Shown: positions 1 to 7,042 of the stretch, piece by piece
How the letters are laid out: every line of letters begins with the position of its first letter
How positions within the stretch are numbered: the first letter of the stretch is position 1
Assembly: GCA_023393895.1 (NCBI GenBank)
Contig: JAEXBT010000247.1
Span: forward strand, 1 to 8,846
Length of the DNA: 8,846 nucleotides
DNA from: Pseudomonadota bacterium
GTDB lineage: Bacteria > Pseudomonadota > Gammaproteobacteria > Xanthomonadales > Xanthomonadaceae
Direction: 5' to 3'
The notes under the pieces: model-generated
What the model saw: the letters and a program-made list of their open reading frames with translations, nothing else
What the model was told of the DNA's origin: nothing
Database searches by the model: none
Made by a program: the position numbers and the translations under genes

Positions 1-1932
1 CTGCTGCACGATTTCCTGGACGCGTTCGCGATGCTCCTCCGATTGGGTGAAATCGGTGACGAAGTCGGTATTGAGCTTGATGAAGGCGGGCTTGAGATGG
101 GTCAGCAGTTGCAGGGAATTCAGGCCGGCACCGAAATGATCGATGCAGAACTGCACGCCGATCCTCCGCAAGGCCTCGTCCAGACGCTGTGCCTGGCGCA
201 GGTGGGTGAAGACCTTGGATTCGGCCAATGACAGGACGAGTGACCCCCCGGCTGCACCCGTCTCGGCCAGCAGGCCGGCGATGTCATCAGTCAGGCGCTC
301 GTCATCGAGGGACTGCTGCGAGATCTTGACCATCACCCGCCGCGTCGCGCCATCGCCGCGGGCGACCACATCGCGCAGGGCGCGCCGGATCGCCCAGCGA
401 TCGAGCTCGCCGGCCAGCCCGTGCTCTTCGGCCAGCGGCACGAACTGCGCGGGTGGGATCAGGTGGCCGTCGCCGCCGACCATGCGCAGCATCGATTCAT
501 GGAACTGCTCGGATTCGTCCTGCAGGTTGGCGATCGGCTGGTAGAGCAGGCGCAACGCATCGGAGGCGATGGCTTCGCGGATATGCGCGAGCCAGGTCTG
601 GATGCGTTCTTCTTCGGCCCGTTCGGTCGCGCTCGGGTCGAAGATCTGGAAGCGGTTGCCGCCCATCCCGGCGGCGTTGTGCAGGCTTTCAGTGGCCTTG
701 GTCAGGACCCGCGCGACTTGGGCGATGCGCTCGCCGATCTGCACGCCACCGACGCTCACGGTGGCGCTGAGCGTCGCGTCCTGGGTTTCGAGCAGCCTGC
801 CGTCAAACGCTGCACGCAGCTTCTCCGCCGCAGCCTCGGTGGCCGCGTAGGCGCTGTCGCGCAGCAGCAGTGCGTAAGTGTTCTCGCCGACGCGAGCCAG
901 CGGCGCATCGGCGATCGTGCTGTCGACCAGCCGGCCGGCGATGGCAGCGGCCAGGTCATCGGTGTTGTCGAGGCCGACCTGCTGCTGGAGTTGGCCGATG
1001 TGGTCGGGCTCGAGCAGCAGGAGTGCATGCTGGGTACGCCTTGCGGCGACATCACCGACGGCCTGCTCCAGCAGTTGCAGGAAGGTCGGCCGGTTCAGCA
1101 GGCCGGTCACCATGTCGCGGCGGCGCAGCTCCTCCACCTCGGCGGCCAGCGCCGGATCGGCTTCCTGACGGCGGATGATCACCTGGATGCAGGGCTCGCC
1201 CTCGTACTTGGCCTGGGTGAACTCCATCACCGCGGGGAAATTGTTGCCCTCCGCGTCGCGCGCCTGCAGTTCGTGGCGGGGCGGGGGCGCCTCGCCACGG
1301 GAGAGATCCTTCAACAGCTGCTTGAAGTCGGCCACGTGTGCCGGCGCGACCATGTCCAGCAGCGACATCCCCTCGATGTCCTCGAAGTCCTCGTAACCGA
1401 ACATCTCGAGATAGGCGGCGTTGGCCCGGATGTGCATGCCCTCGTGAACGTAGGCGATCGGGTCGCGCGAGGATTCGATCAGGGCATCGCAGCGGCGCTC
1501 GGTCTCGCGGATCTGCGCCTCCAGCCGGCGCAGGCCACGCCGGGCCTGCAGATCGATGAATTCGCGCGTCACCACGCCGTGCAGATGGTCGAACTGTCCA
1601 CGCAACACGACGCTGCGGACCCCGCTGGTGCCAAGGCCGAGCAGGGTGTCGTCATCGACATGGGCGATCTGCGCCACCACCGGAAGGTCCCGGCCTTGGG
1701 CCGAGGCATGCTTCACCACTTGGGCTTCACCCAAGCCGGTGCTGGGCACGGCCATCAGCAGCAGGTCGAAGGGATGCGCGGAAAGCTGCTGGTCGAGCTC
1801 TTCCAGCGTGGCTGCGCGCACTGGCCGGATCGCGAGGCCTGCGTTGCGCAGGTTGCTGACGATGCCCTCGGCCTCTTCCGCGTCGTCGTTGACGATCAGC
1901 ATCCGGATGGGGGCGTCAAAGCCAGCGAGCAT
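1..1932 (-). CDS. fimX: FimX-like c-di-GMP receptor (REC-like/PAS/GGDEF/EAL), C-terminus cut by window edge
   Basis: Predicted regulator of type IV pilus assembly and twitching, acting in the cytoplasm near the cell pole. 644 residues are visible with no stop; Pseudomonas FimX is about 690, so some 45 are missing. Domains: REC-like (about 8-125) keeps an acidic pair (N15, D16, D17) but has Ala61 where the phospho-acceptor Asp should be; a charged helical linker (125-148); PAS (about 149-255); GGDEF domain opening with DMVTGLLNR at 273, whose signature is GENTY (349-353); EAL domain (from about 447) with YQPI, ESM in place of EAL (479-481) and DHFGAG in place of DDFGTG (598-603). Neither cyclase nor phosphodiesterase activity is expected, which matches the FimX family, where the EAL domain binds c-di-GMP. 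The start at 1932 is favoured by GGAG six bases upstream. It lies downstream of epmB on the same strand but appears to have its own promoter. A generic degenerate GGDEF/EAL protein is the alternative. Confidence 0.78.
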   Translation of the reverse strand, partial: MLAGFDAPIRMLIVNDDAEEAEGIVSNLRNAGLAIRPVRAATLEELDQQLSAHPFDLLLMAVPSTGLGEAQVVKHASAQGRDLPVVAQIAHVDDDTLLGLGTSGVRSVVLRGQFDHLHGVVTREFIDLQARRGLRRLEAQIRETERRCDALIESSRDPIAYVHEGMHIRANAAYLEMFGYEDFEDIEGMSLLDMVAPAHVADFKQLLKDLSRGEAPPPRHELQARDAEGNNFPAVMEFTQAKYEGEPCIQVIIRRQEADPALAAEVEELRRRDMVTGLLNRPTFLQLLEQAVGDVAARRTQHALLLLEPDHIGQLQQQVGLDNTDDLAAAIAGRLVDSTIADAPLARVGENTYALLLRDSAYAATEAAAEKLRAAFDGRLLETQDATLSATVSVGGVQIGERIAQVARVLTKATESLHNAAGMGGNRFQIFDPSATERAEEERIQTWLAHIREAIASDALRLLYQPIANLQDESEQFHESMLRMVGGDGHLIPPAQFVPLAEEHGLAGELDRWAIRRALRDVVARGDGATRRVMVKISQQSLDDERLTDDIAGLLAETGAAGGSLVLSLAESKVFTHLRQAQRLDEALRRIGVQFCIDHFGAGLNSLQLLTHLKPAFIKLNTDFVTDFTQSEEHRERVQEIVQQ

Positions 1933-1982
1933 GCGGTTCTCCGATGGGTTGCGGGCACGATGGGGGTGACGCGCGGGGCACC

Positions 1983-2011
1983 ACTATAGCCAAGGGACGT
2001 TGCTTTGTGAG
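1983..2011 (-). promoter_or_regulatory. likely sigma70 promoter for the fimX-like gene
   Basis: Read on the minus strand, a -35-like CTCACA (2011-2006, 4 of 6 to consensus) and a -10-like TATAGT (1988-1983, 5 of 6) are separated by exactly 17 bases. Transcription would start near 1976 and give a leader of about 44 nucleotides before the ATG at 1932, which has its own GGAG ribosome site. The element lies wholly in the 103-base gap between epmB and fimX (1933-2035), the only sizeable gap on that strand. Seen by eye only; no transcript data. Confidence 0.5.
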
Positions 2012-2035
2012 GATGCGCCGCGTCGCATTTTCGCG

Positions 2036-3040
2036 TCACAACGGCCGCTTGCCGGTGTCCCCGGCGACTTCGCGCACCAGTCTGGGGACCAGGTAACCGG
2101 AAAGCCGGGCGGCCAGCCCGCGATGAAGGGCGATCGCGTCCCGGTCGCACACCTCGAAATGCGCCGTGCCCTGCACGCGGTCGAGCTGGTGCAGGTAATA
2201 GGGCATCACGCCGGCCGCGAACGCACGCTCGGACAAGGCGGCGAGTGCCTCCACGGAATCATTGACGCCGCGCAGCAGCACGGACTGGTTGAGCAGCGTG
2301 GCGCCGGCGGCCCGCAACGCCGATACCGCGGCATCCACCGCGCCGTCGAACTCATTCGCGTGGTTGGCGTGGATGACGAAGGCGACCGGCCACGGCAACG
2401 ACCCCAGCCAGCGGGTGAACTCGTCGTCGATGCGCGGCGGCAGCACTACCGGCAGCCGCGAATGGATGCGCAGCCGGCGCAGATGGGGGATGGCCGCCAG
2501 GCCTGCGGTGAGTTCGACCAGTTTCGGCGTGGACAGCGAGAGCGGATCGCCGCCGGACAGGATCACCTCGTCGATCGAAGGGTCGCCGGCGATCTCGGCC
2601 ACCGCCGCGCGCCAGCCGCCGCGTGCAGCGGTCTCCTCGGCATAGGGGAAGTGGCGGCGAAAGCAGTAGCGGCAGTTCACCGCGCAGCTGCCGGTGGCGA
2701 TCAGCAGGGCGCGGCCACGGTACTTGCGGATCACGCCATCGCCGGCCTTGGCGGCCGCATCGCCCACCGCGTCCAGCGCGAAGCCCGGGACGATGCGGTC
2801 CTCGTCGTCAAGCGGCAGCACCTGCCGCAGCAGCGGATCGGCCGGGTCGCCGGGGCGCATCCGCGCCACGAACGCACGCGGTACCCGCAGCGGGAACTGC
2901 GCCATCGCGGTGGGCGAAAGCCGTGTGGCCAGCACCTCGAGGCCGAGCAGGGAAAGCAGCTCAGCCGGATCGCGCACGGCATCGCGCCATTGCGCCTGCC
3001 AGCCGTCGGGCTGCAGCGGAAGGGGGGCAGCGGGTATCAT
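2036..3040 (-). CDS. epmB: EF-P lysine 2,3-aminomutase EpmB (radical SAM)
   Basis: Converts (S)-alpha-lysine to (R)-beta-lysine, which EpmA then joins to EF-P. 334 residues, close to the E. coli length. The radical-SAM cluster motif CAVNCRYC gives Cys119, Cys123 and Cys126; SGGDPL follows at 162-167, typical of the lysine aminomutase family. The C-terminal GKRPL holds Lys331, which lines up with the PLP-binding lysine of EpmB proteins as I recall them. The reading frame stays open far upstream, antisense to efp, so the start is a choice: the ATG at 3040 is the first one clear of efp, it gives the usual family length, and residues after it look like a normal EpmB N-terminus. No strong ribosome site precedes it; an AT-rich TAAAAT element (3054-3049) sits so close that a nearly leaderless transcript is possible. 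It is divergent from its substrate gene efp, 55 bases away, which strongly supports the assignment. Confidence 0.93.
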   Translation of the reverse strand: MIPAAPLPLQPDGWQAQWRDAVRDPAELLSLLGLEVLATRLSPTAMAQFPLRVPRAFVARMRPGDPADPLLRQVLPLDDEDRIVPGFALDAVGDAAAKAGDGVIRKYRGRALLIATGSCAVNCRYCFRRHFPYAEETAARGGWRAAVAEIAGDPSIDEVILSGGDPLSLSTPKLVELTAGLAAIPHLRRLRIHSRLPVVLPPRIDDEFTRWLGSLPWPVAFVIHANHANEFDGAVDAAVSALRAAGATLLNQSVLLRGVNDSVEALAALSERAFAAGVMPYYLHQLDRVQGTAHFEVCDRDAIALHRGLAARLSGYLVPRLVREVAGDTGKRPL

Positions 3041-3095
3041 GTCGCACCATTTTAAAGTCTGATCGCCGCCCCGGGCGGCCCGAAGGAGTAGACCC
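3041..3095. promoter_or_regulatory. divergent epmB/efp intergenic region with efp ribosome site
   Basis: These 55 bases must hold or overlap the start signals of both genes. The only AT-rich patch is ATTTTAAAGT (3049-3058): on the minus strand it offers TAAAAT for epmB, on the plus strand TAAAGT for efp. A TATCAT (3035-3040) inside the epmB start is another -10-like hexamer for efp. No good -35 accompanies any of them, so the promoters are not assigned firmly. The efp ribosome site is clear: AAGGAG at 3083-3088, seven bases before the ATG. Confidence 0.45.
3065..3079 (+). promoter_or_regulatory. GC hairpin in the presumed efp leader
   Basis: A perfect six-base inverted repeat, GCCGCC (3065-3070) and GGCGGC (3074-3079) with a CCG loop, lies three bases before the AAGGAG ribosome site of efp. 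As RNA it would form an all-GC stem right against the ribosome site. No T-tract follows, so it is not a terminator. Whether it has a role is unknown; in a GC-rich genome such repeats also arise by chance. Confidence 0.3.
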
Positions 3096-3662
3096 ATGGC
3101 CACCCTGGGCATGAACGACGTCAAGAACGGGCAGAAGATCCTCGTCAACAACGAACCGGCCGTCATCACCGATACCGAATACGTCAAGCCGGGCAAGGGC
3201 CAGGCCTTCACCCGCGTCAAGTTCCGCCAGATCAAGACGGGGCGCGTGCAGGAAATCACCATGAAGGCGACCGATTCGCTGGAGCAGGCGGACGTGATCG
3301 ACACCGACATGCAGTACCTGTACGCGGATGGCGAGTACTGGCATTTCATGAATCCGGAGAGCTTCGAGCAGGTCCAAGCCGACAAGGCCGGCATGGGCGG
3401 TGCCGAGAAGTGGCTGAAGGGCGAGGAGGAATGCGTGGTGACGCTGTGGAACGGCAGCCCGATCGCGGTGCAGCCGCCCAATTTCGTCGAACTCAAGATC
3501 ACCGAGACCGACCCCGGCGTGAAGGGCGACACCGCCGGTACCGGCGGCAAGCCGGCCACGCTGGAAACCGGCGCGGTGGTCCGCGTGCCGCTGTTCGTCG
3601 GCCAGGACGAGGTCATCAAGGTCGATACCCGCAGCGGCGAGTACGTCAGCCGGGTGAAGTGA
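3096..3662 (+). CDS. efp: elongation factor P
   Basis: EF-P binds ribosomes stalled at polyproline stretches, between the P and E sites, and helps peptide bond formation. 188 residues, the standard bacterial length. The N-terminal KOW-like domain carries the loop KPGKGQAF (31-38), with Lys34 at the residue that receives beta-lysine in EpmA/EpmB organisms; the neighbouring epmB makes this modification very likely. Two OB-type domains follow, with [13 protein letters not shown] (74-86) and the C-terminal region ending in [11 protein letters not shown]. The ATG at 3096 has a strong AAGGAG site at 3083-3088, the best ribosome site in the window, as expected for an abundant factor. The next gene starts six bases after the stop with no terminator between, so efp probably heads the downstream run. 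EpmA, needed to complete the pathway, is not in the window. Confidence 0.97.
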   Translation: MATLGMNDVKNGQKILVNNEPAVITDTEYVKPGKGQAFTRVKFRQIKTGRVQEITMKATDSLEQADVIDTDMQYLYADGEYWHFMNPESFEQVQADKAGMGGAEKWLKGEEECVVTLWNGSPIAVQPPNFVELKITETDPGVKGDTAGTGGKPATLETGAVVRVPLFVGQDEVIKVDTRSGEYVSRVK

Positions 3663-3668
3663 CGGCCG

Positions 3669-4310
3669 ATGGCGGGCGAGGCCACGCGCGAGGGGATGTT
3701 CCCGGTTTCCCGGGTGATGGCCTTCTGCGACGCCGTGTTCGCCTTCGCCATGACCTTGCTGGCCGTGGAGCTGCGCCTGCCCACCGCCGAACTGGTGCGG
3801 ACGCATGGCGAGGCGGCGGCCTGGGCACAACAGATGCCGCTCTACATCGCGTTCGTGTTCAGTTTCCTGGTCACGGCGCTGTTCTGGATGAGCCATCTGG
3901 AAACGTGGAAACACGTGCGCCGGGTCGGCCCGGGCCTTCTCTGGCTCTGCATCCTTCAGATGATGTTCGTCGTGCTCATGCCGTTCGCGACCAACGCGTT
4001 CTCCTCGTCCTTCGTCAGCCCCAGTCGTACGGCGTTCGTGCTCTATTGCTGTGTACTGACCGCGATTTCCCTGCTGCTGTGGCTGCAGCGGCGGTGCGTG
4101 GCACGGGATGAGGCAGGGCAGCACGGCCTTTCAGAGGCCGATGCGCACTGGTTCCAGCTGTCGGCGCTCGTTCCCTTGCTGGTCTTCGCCGCCAGCATCC
4201 CGCTGGCCCTGGTGCTGCCCTCGTGGGCGGGCAGCCTGCTGTTCGCATCGATCTGGCCGTTGACCATGCTCGCCCGCCGTCGCCACGTGCGACGTTTCGC
4301 ACAGGCATGA
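3669..4310 (+). CDS. TMEM175/DUF1211-like six-helix membrane protein
   Basis: 213 residues with six likely membrane helices, about 17-36, 56-76, 88-108, 121-140, 164-184 and 187-203. The first helix carries RVMAFCDAVFAFAMTLL (15-31), close to the TMEM175 family signature RxxxFSDG followed by a VFAIAxTLL-like stretch. Bacterial members of this family have one six-helix unit per chain, and characterised ones form tetrameric potassium channels. Two signature positions differ here: the Ser of FSD is Cys20 and the following Gly is Ala22, so channel function is not assured. A charged stretch (141-160) between helices 4 and 5 is likely cytoplasmic or periplasmic loop. The start at 3669 has no clear ribosome site and lies six bases after efp, so translation may depend on efp ribosomes; Met10 at 3696 is a possible later start. 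Next gene follows after seven bases. Family call is good, function is inferred. Confidence 0.75.
   Translation: MAGEATREGMFPVSRVMAFCDAVFAFAMTLLAVELRLPTAELVRTHGEAAAWAQQMPLYIAFVFSFLVTALFWMSHLETWKHVRRVGPGLLWLCILQMMFVVLMPFATNAFSSSFVSPSRTAFVLYCCVLTAISLLLWLQRRCVARDEAGQHGLSEADAHWFQLSALVPLLVFAASIPLALVLPSWAGSLLFASIWPLTMLARRRHVRRFAQA
4287..4302 (+). promoter_or_regulatory. perfect hairpin just before the deaminase start
   Basis: GTGCGA (4287-4292) and TCGCAC (4297-4302) form a perfect six-base stem with a CGTT loop. It overlaps the last codons of the TMEM175-like gene and ends 15 bases before the ATG of the deaminase, which lacks an obvious ribosome site. It could shape translation or RNA stability at this junction, or be chance. 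There is no T-tract, so termination is unlikely. Confidence 0.25.
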
Positions 4311-4317
4311 TGTCCCA

Positions 4318-5664
4318 ATGAGCGAATCCATCCCCCCCGTTTCCTGCGACCTGCTGATCGAGGCCGGGCATGTGGTGCCGGTGGTGCCGGGCGGCGTGGT
4401 CCTCAAGGACCATGCGCTGGCGATCGACAAGGGCGTCATCCTTGAGCTGCTGCCGGCCGCCTCGGCGCGCGCCAAATACGCGCCCGCGGAAACCGTGTCG
4501 AGGCCCGGTTCGGTGCTGATCCCGGGCTTCGTCAACGCGCACACCCATAATCCGATGACGCTGATGCGCGGCGTGGCCGACGACCTGCCACTCAAGGTCT
4601 GGCTGCAGCAGCACATCTGGCCGATCGAGGGCGCGATCATGGGCCCCGATTACGTGGCCGACGGCTGCACGCTGGCGATCGCCGAGATGCTGCGCAGCGG
4701 CACCACCTGCTGCAACGAGAACTACTTCTTCCCGGACGTGCAGGCGGCAACCTACAAGCGTCACGGCTTCCGCGCGCGCATCGGCCTGCCGGTGATCGAC
4801 TTCCCGACCGCGTGGGCGAAAAGCGACGACGAATACTTCGACCGTGCCGGCGAGGTCCACGACCAGTGGCGGCATGACGCGCTGATCAGGACCGCCTTCG
4901 CGCCGCACGCGCCGTACACGGTGGACGACGACAACTTCGCGCGGGTCCGTATGCTGGCCGACCAGCTCGACATCCCGGTGCACCTGCACCTGCACGAGAC
5001 CGCGCAGGAGGTGCAACAGTCGCTCGACGAATACGGCATGCGTCCGATCGCGCGCCTGGACCGGCTGGGGCTGATCAACGACCGCCTGATCGCCGTGCAC
5101 ATGACCCAGCTCACCGAGGCCGAGATCGCGCTCTGTGCCGAACGCGGGGTGAGCGTGGTGCATTGCCCTGAATCCAACCTCAAACTCGCGTCCGGCTTCT
5201 GCCCGGCCTGCGCCCTGCTGCGCGCGGGCGTGAACCTCGCCATCGGCACCGACGGCGTCGCCAGCAACAACGACCTCGACATGCTCGGCGAGACCCGCAC
5301 CGCGGCGCTATTGGCCAAGGCGGTGGCGCAGGACGCCGCGGCGCTGTCCGCCGCGGAGGCGCTGCATGCCGCCACGCTCGGGGGCGCGAAGGCGATCGGC
5401 ATGGACGAGGCGATCGGCTCGCTGGAAGCCGGCAAGCAGGCCGATGTCGCCTGCATCGACCTCGACCGGATCGAGACGCAGCCGCTGCACCACGTGATCT
5501 CGCAGGTGGTCTATGCCGCCGGGCGCCAGCAGGTCAGCGACGTCTGGATCGCCGGCAGGCGCAAGCTGCGTGAGCGCGCGCTGGTGGACATGGACGAAGC
5601 CGGCATCCTCGCGAACGCGCGGCAGTGGCGCGAACGCATCGCCGCAGTGGAGATCAATCGATGA
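4318..5664 (+). CDS. mtaD: 5-methylthioadenosine/S-adenosylhomocysteine deaminase (TRZ/ATZ amidohydrolase)
   Basis: Cytosolic zinc hydrolase of the amidohydrolase superfamily; family members deaminate MTA to methylthioinosine and/or SAH to S-inosylhomocysteine. 448 residues, normal length. All metal and catalytic residues can be seen: NAHTH with His75 and His77, HLHLHE with His224 and Glu227, His261 in AVHM, and Asp312 in GTDG. The N-terminal strand part (10-70) and the C-terminal [12 protein letters not shown] (409-420) with the following segment form the usual second small domain. Which substrate is preferred cannot be read from sequence; other TRZ/ATZ members act on guanine or triazines. 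The following ubiG overlaps it by four bases, and the order deaminase-ubiG-phosphatase matches PA3170-PA3172 of Pseudomonas aeruginosa as I recall it, where PA3170 is an MTA deaminase. The start at 4318 is the first Met of this frame after the upstream stop and has no clear ribosome site. Confidence 0.88.
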   Translation: MSESIPPVSCDLLIEAGHVVPVVPGGVVLKDHALAIDKGVILELLPAASARAKYAPAETVSRPGSVLIPGFVNAHTHNPMTLMRGVADDLPLKVWLQQHIWPIEGAIMGPDYVADGCTLAIAEMLRSGTTCCNENYFFPDVQAATYKRHGFRARIGLPVIDFPTAWAKSDDEYFDRAGEVHDQWRHDALIRTAFAPHAPYTVDDDNFARVRMLADQLDIPVHLHLHETAQEVQQSLDEYGMRPIARLDRLGLINDRLIAVHMTQLTEAEIALCAERGVSVVHCPESNLKLASGFCPACALLRAGVNLAIGTDGVASNNDLDMLGETRTAALLAKAVAQDAAALSAAEALHAATLGGAKAIGMDEAIGSLEAGKQADVACIDLDRIETQPLHHVISQVVYAAGRQQVSDVWIAGRRKLRERALVDMDEAGILANARQWRERIAAVEINR

Positions 5665-6374
5665 CCCCGAATACCCACGCCAACGCGCGCCAGTCGGAAC
5701 TGCACAAGTTCGGCGCCCTCGCCAATCGCTGGTGGGACGAGAACGGCCCACAGAAGGCGTTGCACGCGCTCAACCCGGTGCGCCTGCGTTACGTGGCCGA
5801 TCGCGTGCCGCTGGAAGGCGCGAAGCTGCTCGATATCGGCTGCGGTGCGGGGTTGCTTTCCGAGGCCCTGGCTGAAGAGGGCGCGCGCGTCACCGCCATC
5901 GACCTGGCGCCGGAGCTGGTCGAGGTGGCGAAGCTGCACCAGCTCGAAGCCGGCTACGGGATCGATTACCGCGTGCAATCGGCCGAGTCGTTGGCGGACG
6001 AGTTGCCGGGCGTCTTCGATGCAGTCACCTGCATGGAGATGCTCGAACACGTGCCGGACCCGGGCAGCGTGATCGAGGCGTGCGCGCGTCTGCTCAAGCC
6101 CGGCGGACAACTGTTCTTGTCCACGTTGAACCGCACGCCGGCGGCGTTCGCGCTGGCGATCGTGGGGGCCGAATACGTCGCCCGGGTGCTGCCGAAGGGC
6201 ACGCACCAGTACCGTGACTTCATCAAGCCGTCCGAACTCGGTGCCTGGCTGCGCGCCGCCGGCCTGCAGCTGGAGGATGTCAGCGGCCTGATGTACGAGC
6301 CCTGGCGCCACGGTGCCCGGCTCACCCCGCGCACCGAGGTCAACTATCTCGCCTGCGCGCGCAAGCCGGGATGA
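5661..6374 (+). CDS. ubiG: bifunctional 3-demethylubiquinol / 2-polyprenyl-6-hydroxyphenol O-methyltransferase UbiG
   Basis: Performs both O-methylations of ubiquinone biosynthesis with SAM, at the inner face of the membrane. 237 residues against 240 in E. coli. N-terminal [17 protein letters not shown] (13-29) and LNPVR (37-41) are typical of UbiG. The Rossmann fold is clear: motif [10 protein letters not shown] (56-64), acidic Asp81 in AIDLAPE that should hold the SAM ribose, and the [11 protein letters not shown] segment (124-134). [15 protein letters not shown] (145-159) is the post-motif region. The start is set at 5661, where ATGA overlaps the deaminase stop; a longer reading from 5625 adds residues that do not look like UbiG. 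Its stop in turn overlaps the next start, so translation is probably coupled on both sides. Confidence 0.95.
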   Translation: MTPNTHANARQSELHKFGALANRWWDENGPQKALHALNPVRLRYVADRVPLEGAKLLDIGCGAGLLSEALAEEGARVTAIDLAPELVEVAKLHQLEAGYGIDYRVQSAESLADELPGVFDAVTCMEMLEHVPDPGSVIEACARLLKPGGQLFLSTLNRTPAAFALAIVGAEYVARVLPKGTHQYRDFIKPSELGAWLRAAGLQLEDVSGLMYEPWRHGARLTPRTEVNYLACARKPG

Positions 6375-7042
6375 CCTCGCGCACGCGGTTTCCCGAGGTC
6401 GCGCTGTTCGACCTCGACGGCACCCTGCTCGACAGCGCGCCGGACATGCTGGCGACGGTCAACCTGATGCGGTCGCGTCGGGGCGTGGCGGCGATGACGC
6501 TGGTCGAAATCCGCCCCTTCGTCTCGCGTGGCGCGCGCGCGATGGCGTCCGCGGCATTTCCCGAGTGGACGGCCGATGAGGTGGTTGCCGCGGTGCCGGA
6601 ATTCCTGACGATCTACGCTGCGGAGCTCGGGCGCCACTGCGCACCGTTCGAAGGCATCCCCGCGCTGCTCGACGCGCTGGACGCGCAGGGGACTCGCTGG
6701 GGCATCGTCACCAATAAGCCCGAGCGGCTCGCACGCGATCTGATGCCACTGCTCGGCTGGCAGACGCGCTGCGCGGTGCTGGTCGGCGGCGACACGCTGT
6801 CCGAACGCAAGCCGCATCCGCTGCCGATGCTGCATTCGGCCGAAGCGCTCGGCGTCCTGCCATCGCAGTGCGTGTACGTCGGCGACGACCGTCGCGACAT
6901 CGATGCCGCTCGCGCGGCAGGCATGCCTTCGATCGCGGCGCTCTGGGGCTATCGCATGGCCAATGACGATCCGGCCGCGTGGCAGGCAGACGTGATGCTC
7001 GCGCAGCCGGCCGACCTTCTGGACCCGGCGCGGTGGCCGTGA
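6371..7042 (+). CDS. mupP: HAD phosphatase, MupP/Gph type (probable MurNAc-6-phosphate phosphatase)
   Basis: 223 residues of the haloacid dehalogenase superfamily, subclass with a helical cap. Motif I DLDGT gives nucleophile Asp14 and acid/base Asp16; motif II is in GIVTNK (Thr114, with Asn115 and Lys116); motif III Lys147 is in RKPHPLP; motif IV GDDRRD carries Asp172 and Asp173. The cap lies between about residues 20 and 95. In Pseudomonas the gene just after ubiG is MupP, which removes phosphate from MurNAc-6-phosphate during peptidoglycan recycling ahead of AmgK and MurU; the same position and the [11 protein letters not shown] and AALWGYR segments favour that here. Older annotation would say phosphoglycolate phosphatase (Gph), which remains possible. 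Start and stop each overlap a neighbour by four bases. The enzyme class is firm; the substrate is inferred from context. Confidence 0.85.
   Translation: MTSRTRFPEVALFDLDGTLLDSAPDMLATVNLMRSRRGVAAMTLVEIRPFVSRGARAMASAAFPEWTADEVVAAVPEFLTIYAAELGRHCAPFEGIPALLDALDAQGTRWGIVTNKPERLARDLMPLLGWQTRCAVLVGGDTLSERKPHPLPMLHSAEALGVLPSQCVYVGDDRRDIDAARAAGMPSIAALWGYRMANDDPAAWQADVMLAQPADLLDPARWP

Noticed and set aside
421..1989. Long open plus-strand frame (522 codons) opposite the fimX-like gene
   Set aside because: The minus-strand frame has clear REC-like, PAS, GGDEF and EAL domains; the plus-strand frame has no recognisable domain and is a by-product of high GC codon usage.
2013..2027. Inverted repeat ATGCG/CGCAT downstream of epmB, considered as terminator
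   Set aside because: Only five base pairs, and the T-run follows on the plus strand, where no gene ends; it does not fit termination of epmB.
2000..3055. Open plus-strand frame opposite epmB
   Set aside because: Composition is Gln/Arg/His-rich with no domain; epmB on the other strand has intact radical-SAM motifs.
3041..3784. In-frame N-terminal extension of epmB reaching across efp
   Set aside because: It would be antisense to all of efp and add about 248 residues foreign to EpmB; the ATG at 3040 gives the family length.
2961..4124. Long minus-strand frame opposite efp and the TMEM175-like gene
   Set aside because: Low-complexity His/Arg/Gly-rich translation, antisense to two well-supported genes.
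4015..5163. Long minus-strand frame opposite the deaminase
   Set aside because: The plus strand has every metal ligand of the amidohydrolase family; the antisense translation has no domain.
5625..5660. Twelve-codon longer start for ubiG
   Set aside because: It lies inside the deaminase gene and does not resemble UbiG; the ATGA overlap at 5661 fits the pattern of the run.
6979..7038. Longer ATG start for the squalene/phytoene-synthase-like gene
   Set aside because: It would overlap the phosphatase by more than 60 bases; the GTG at 7039 gives the same GTGA-style coupling as neighbouring junctions.
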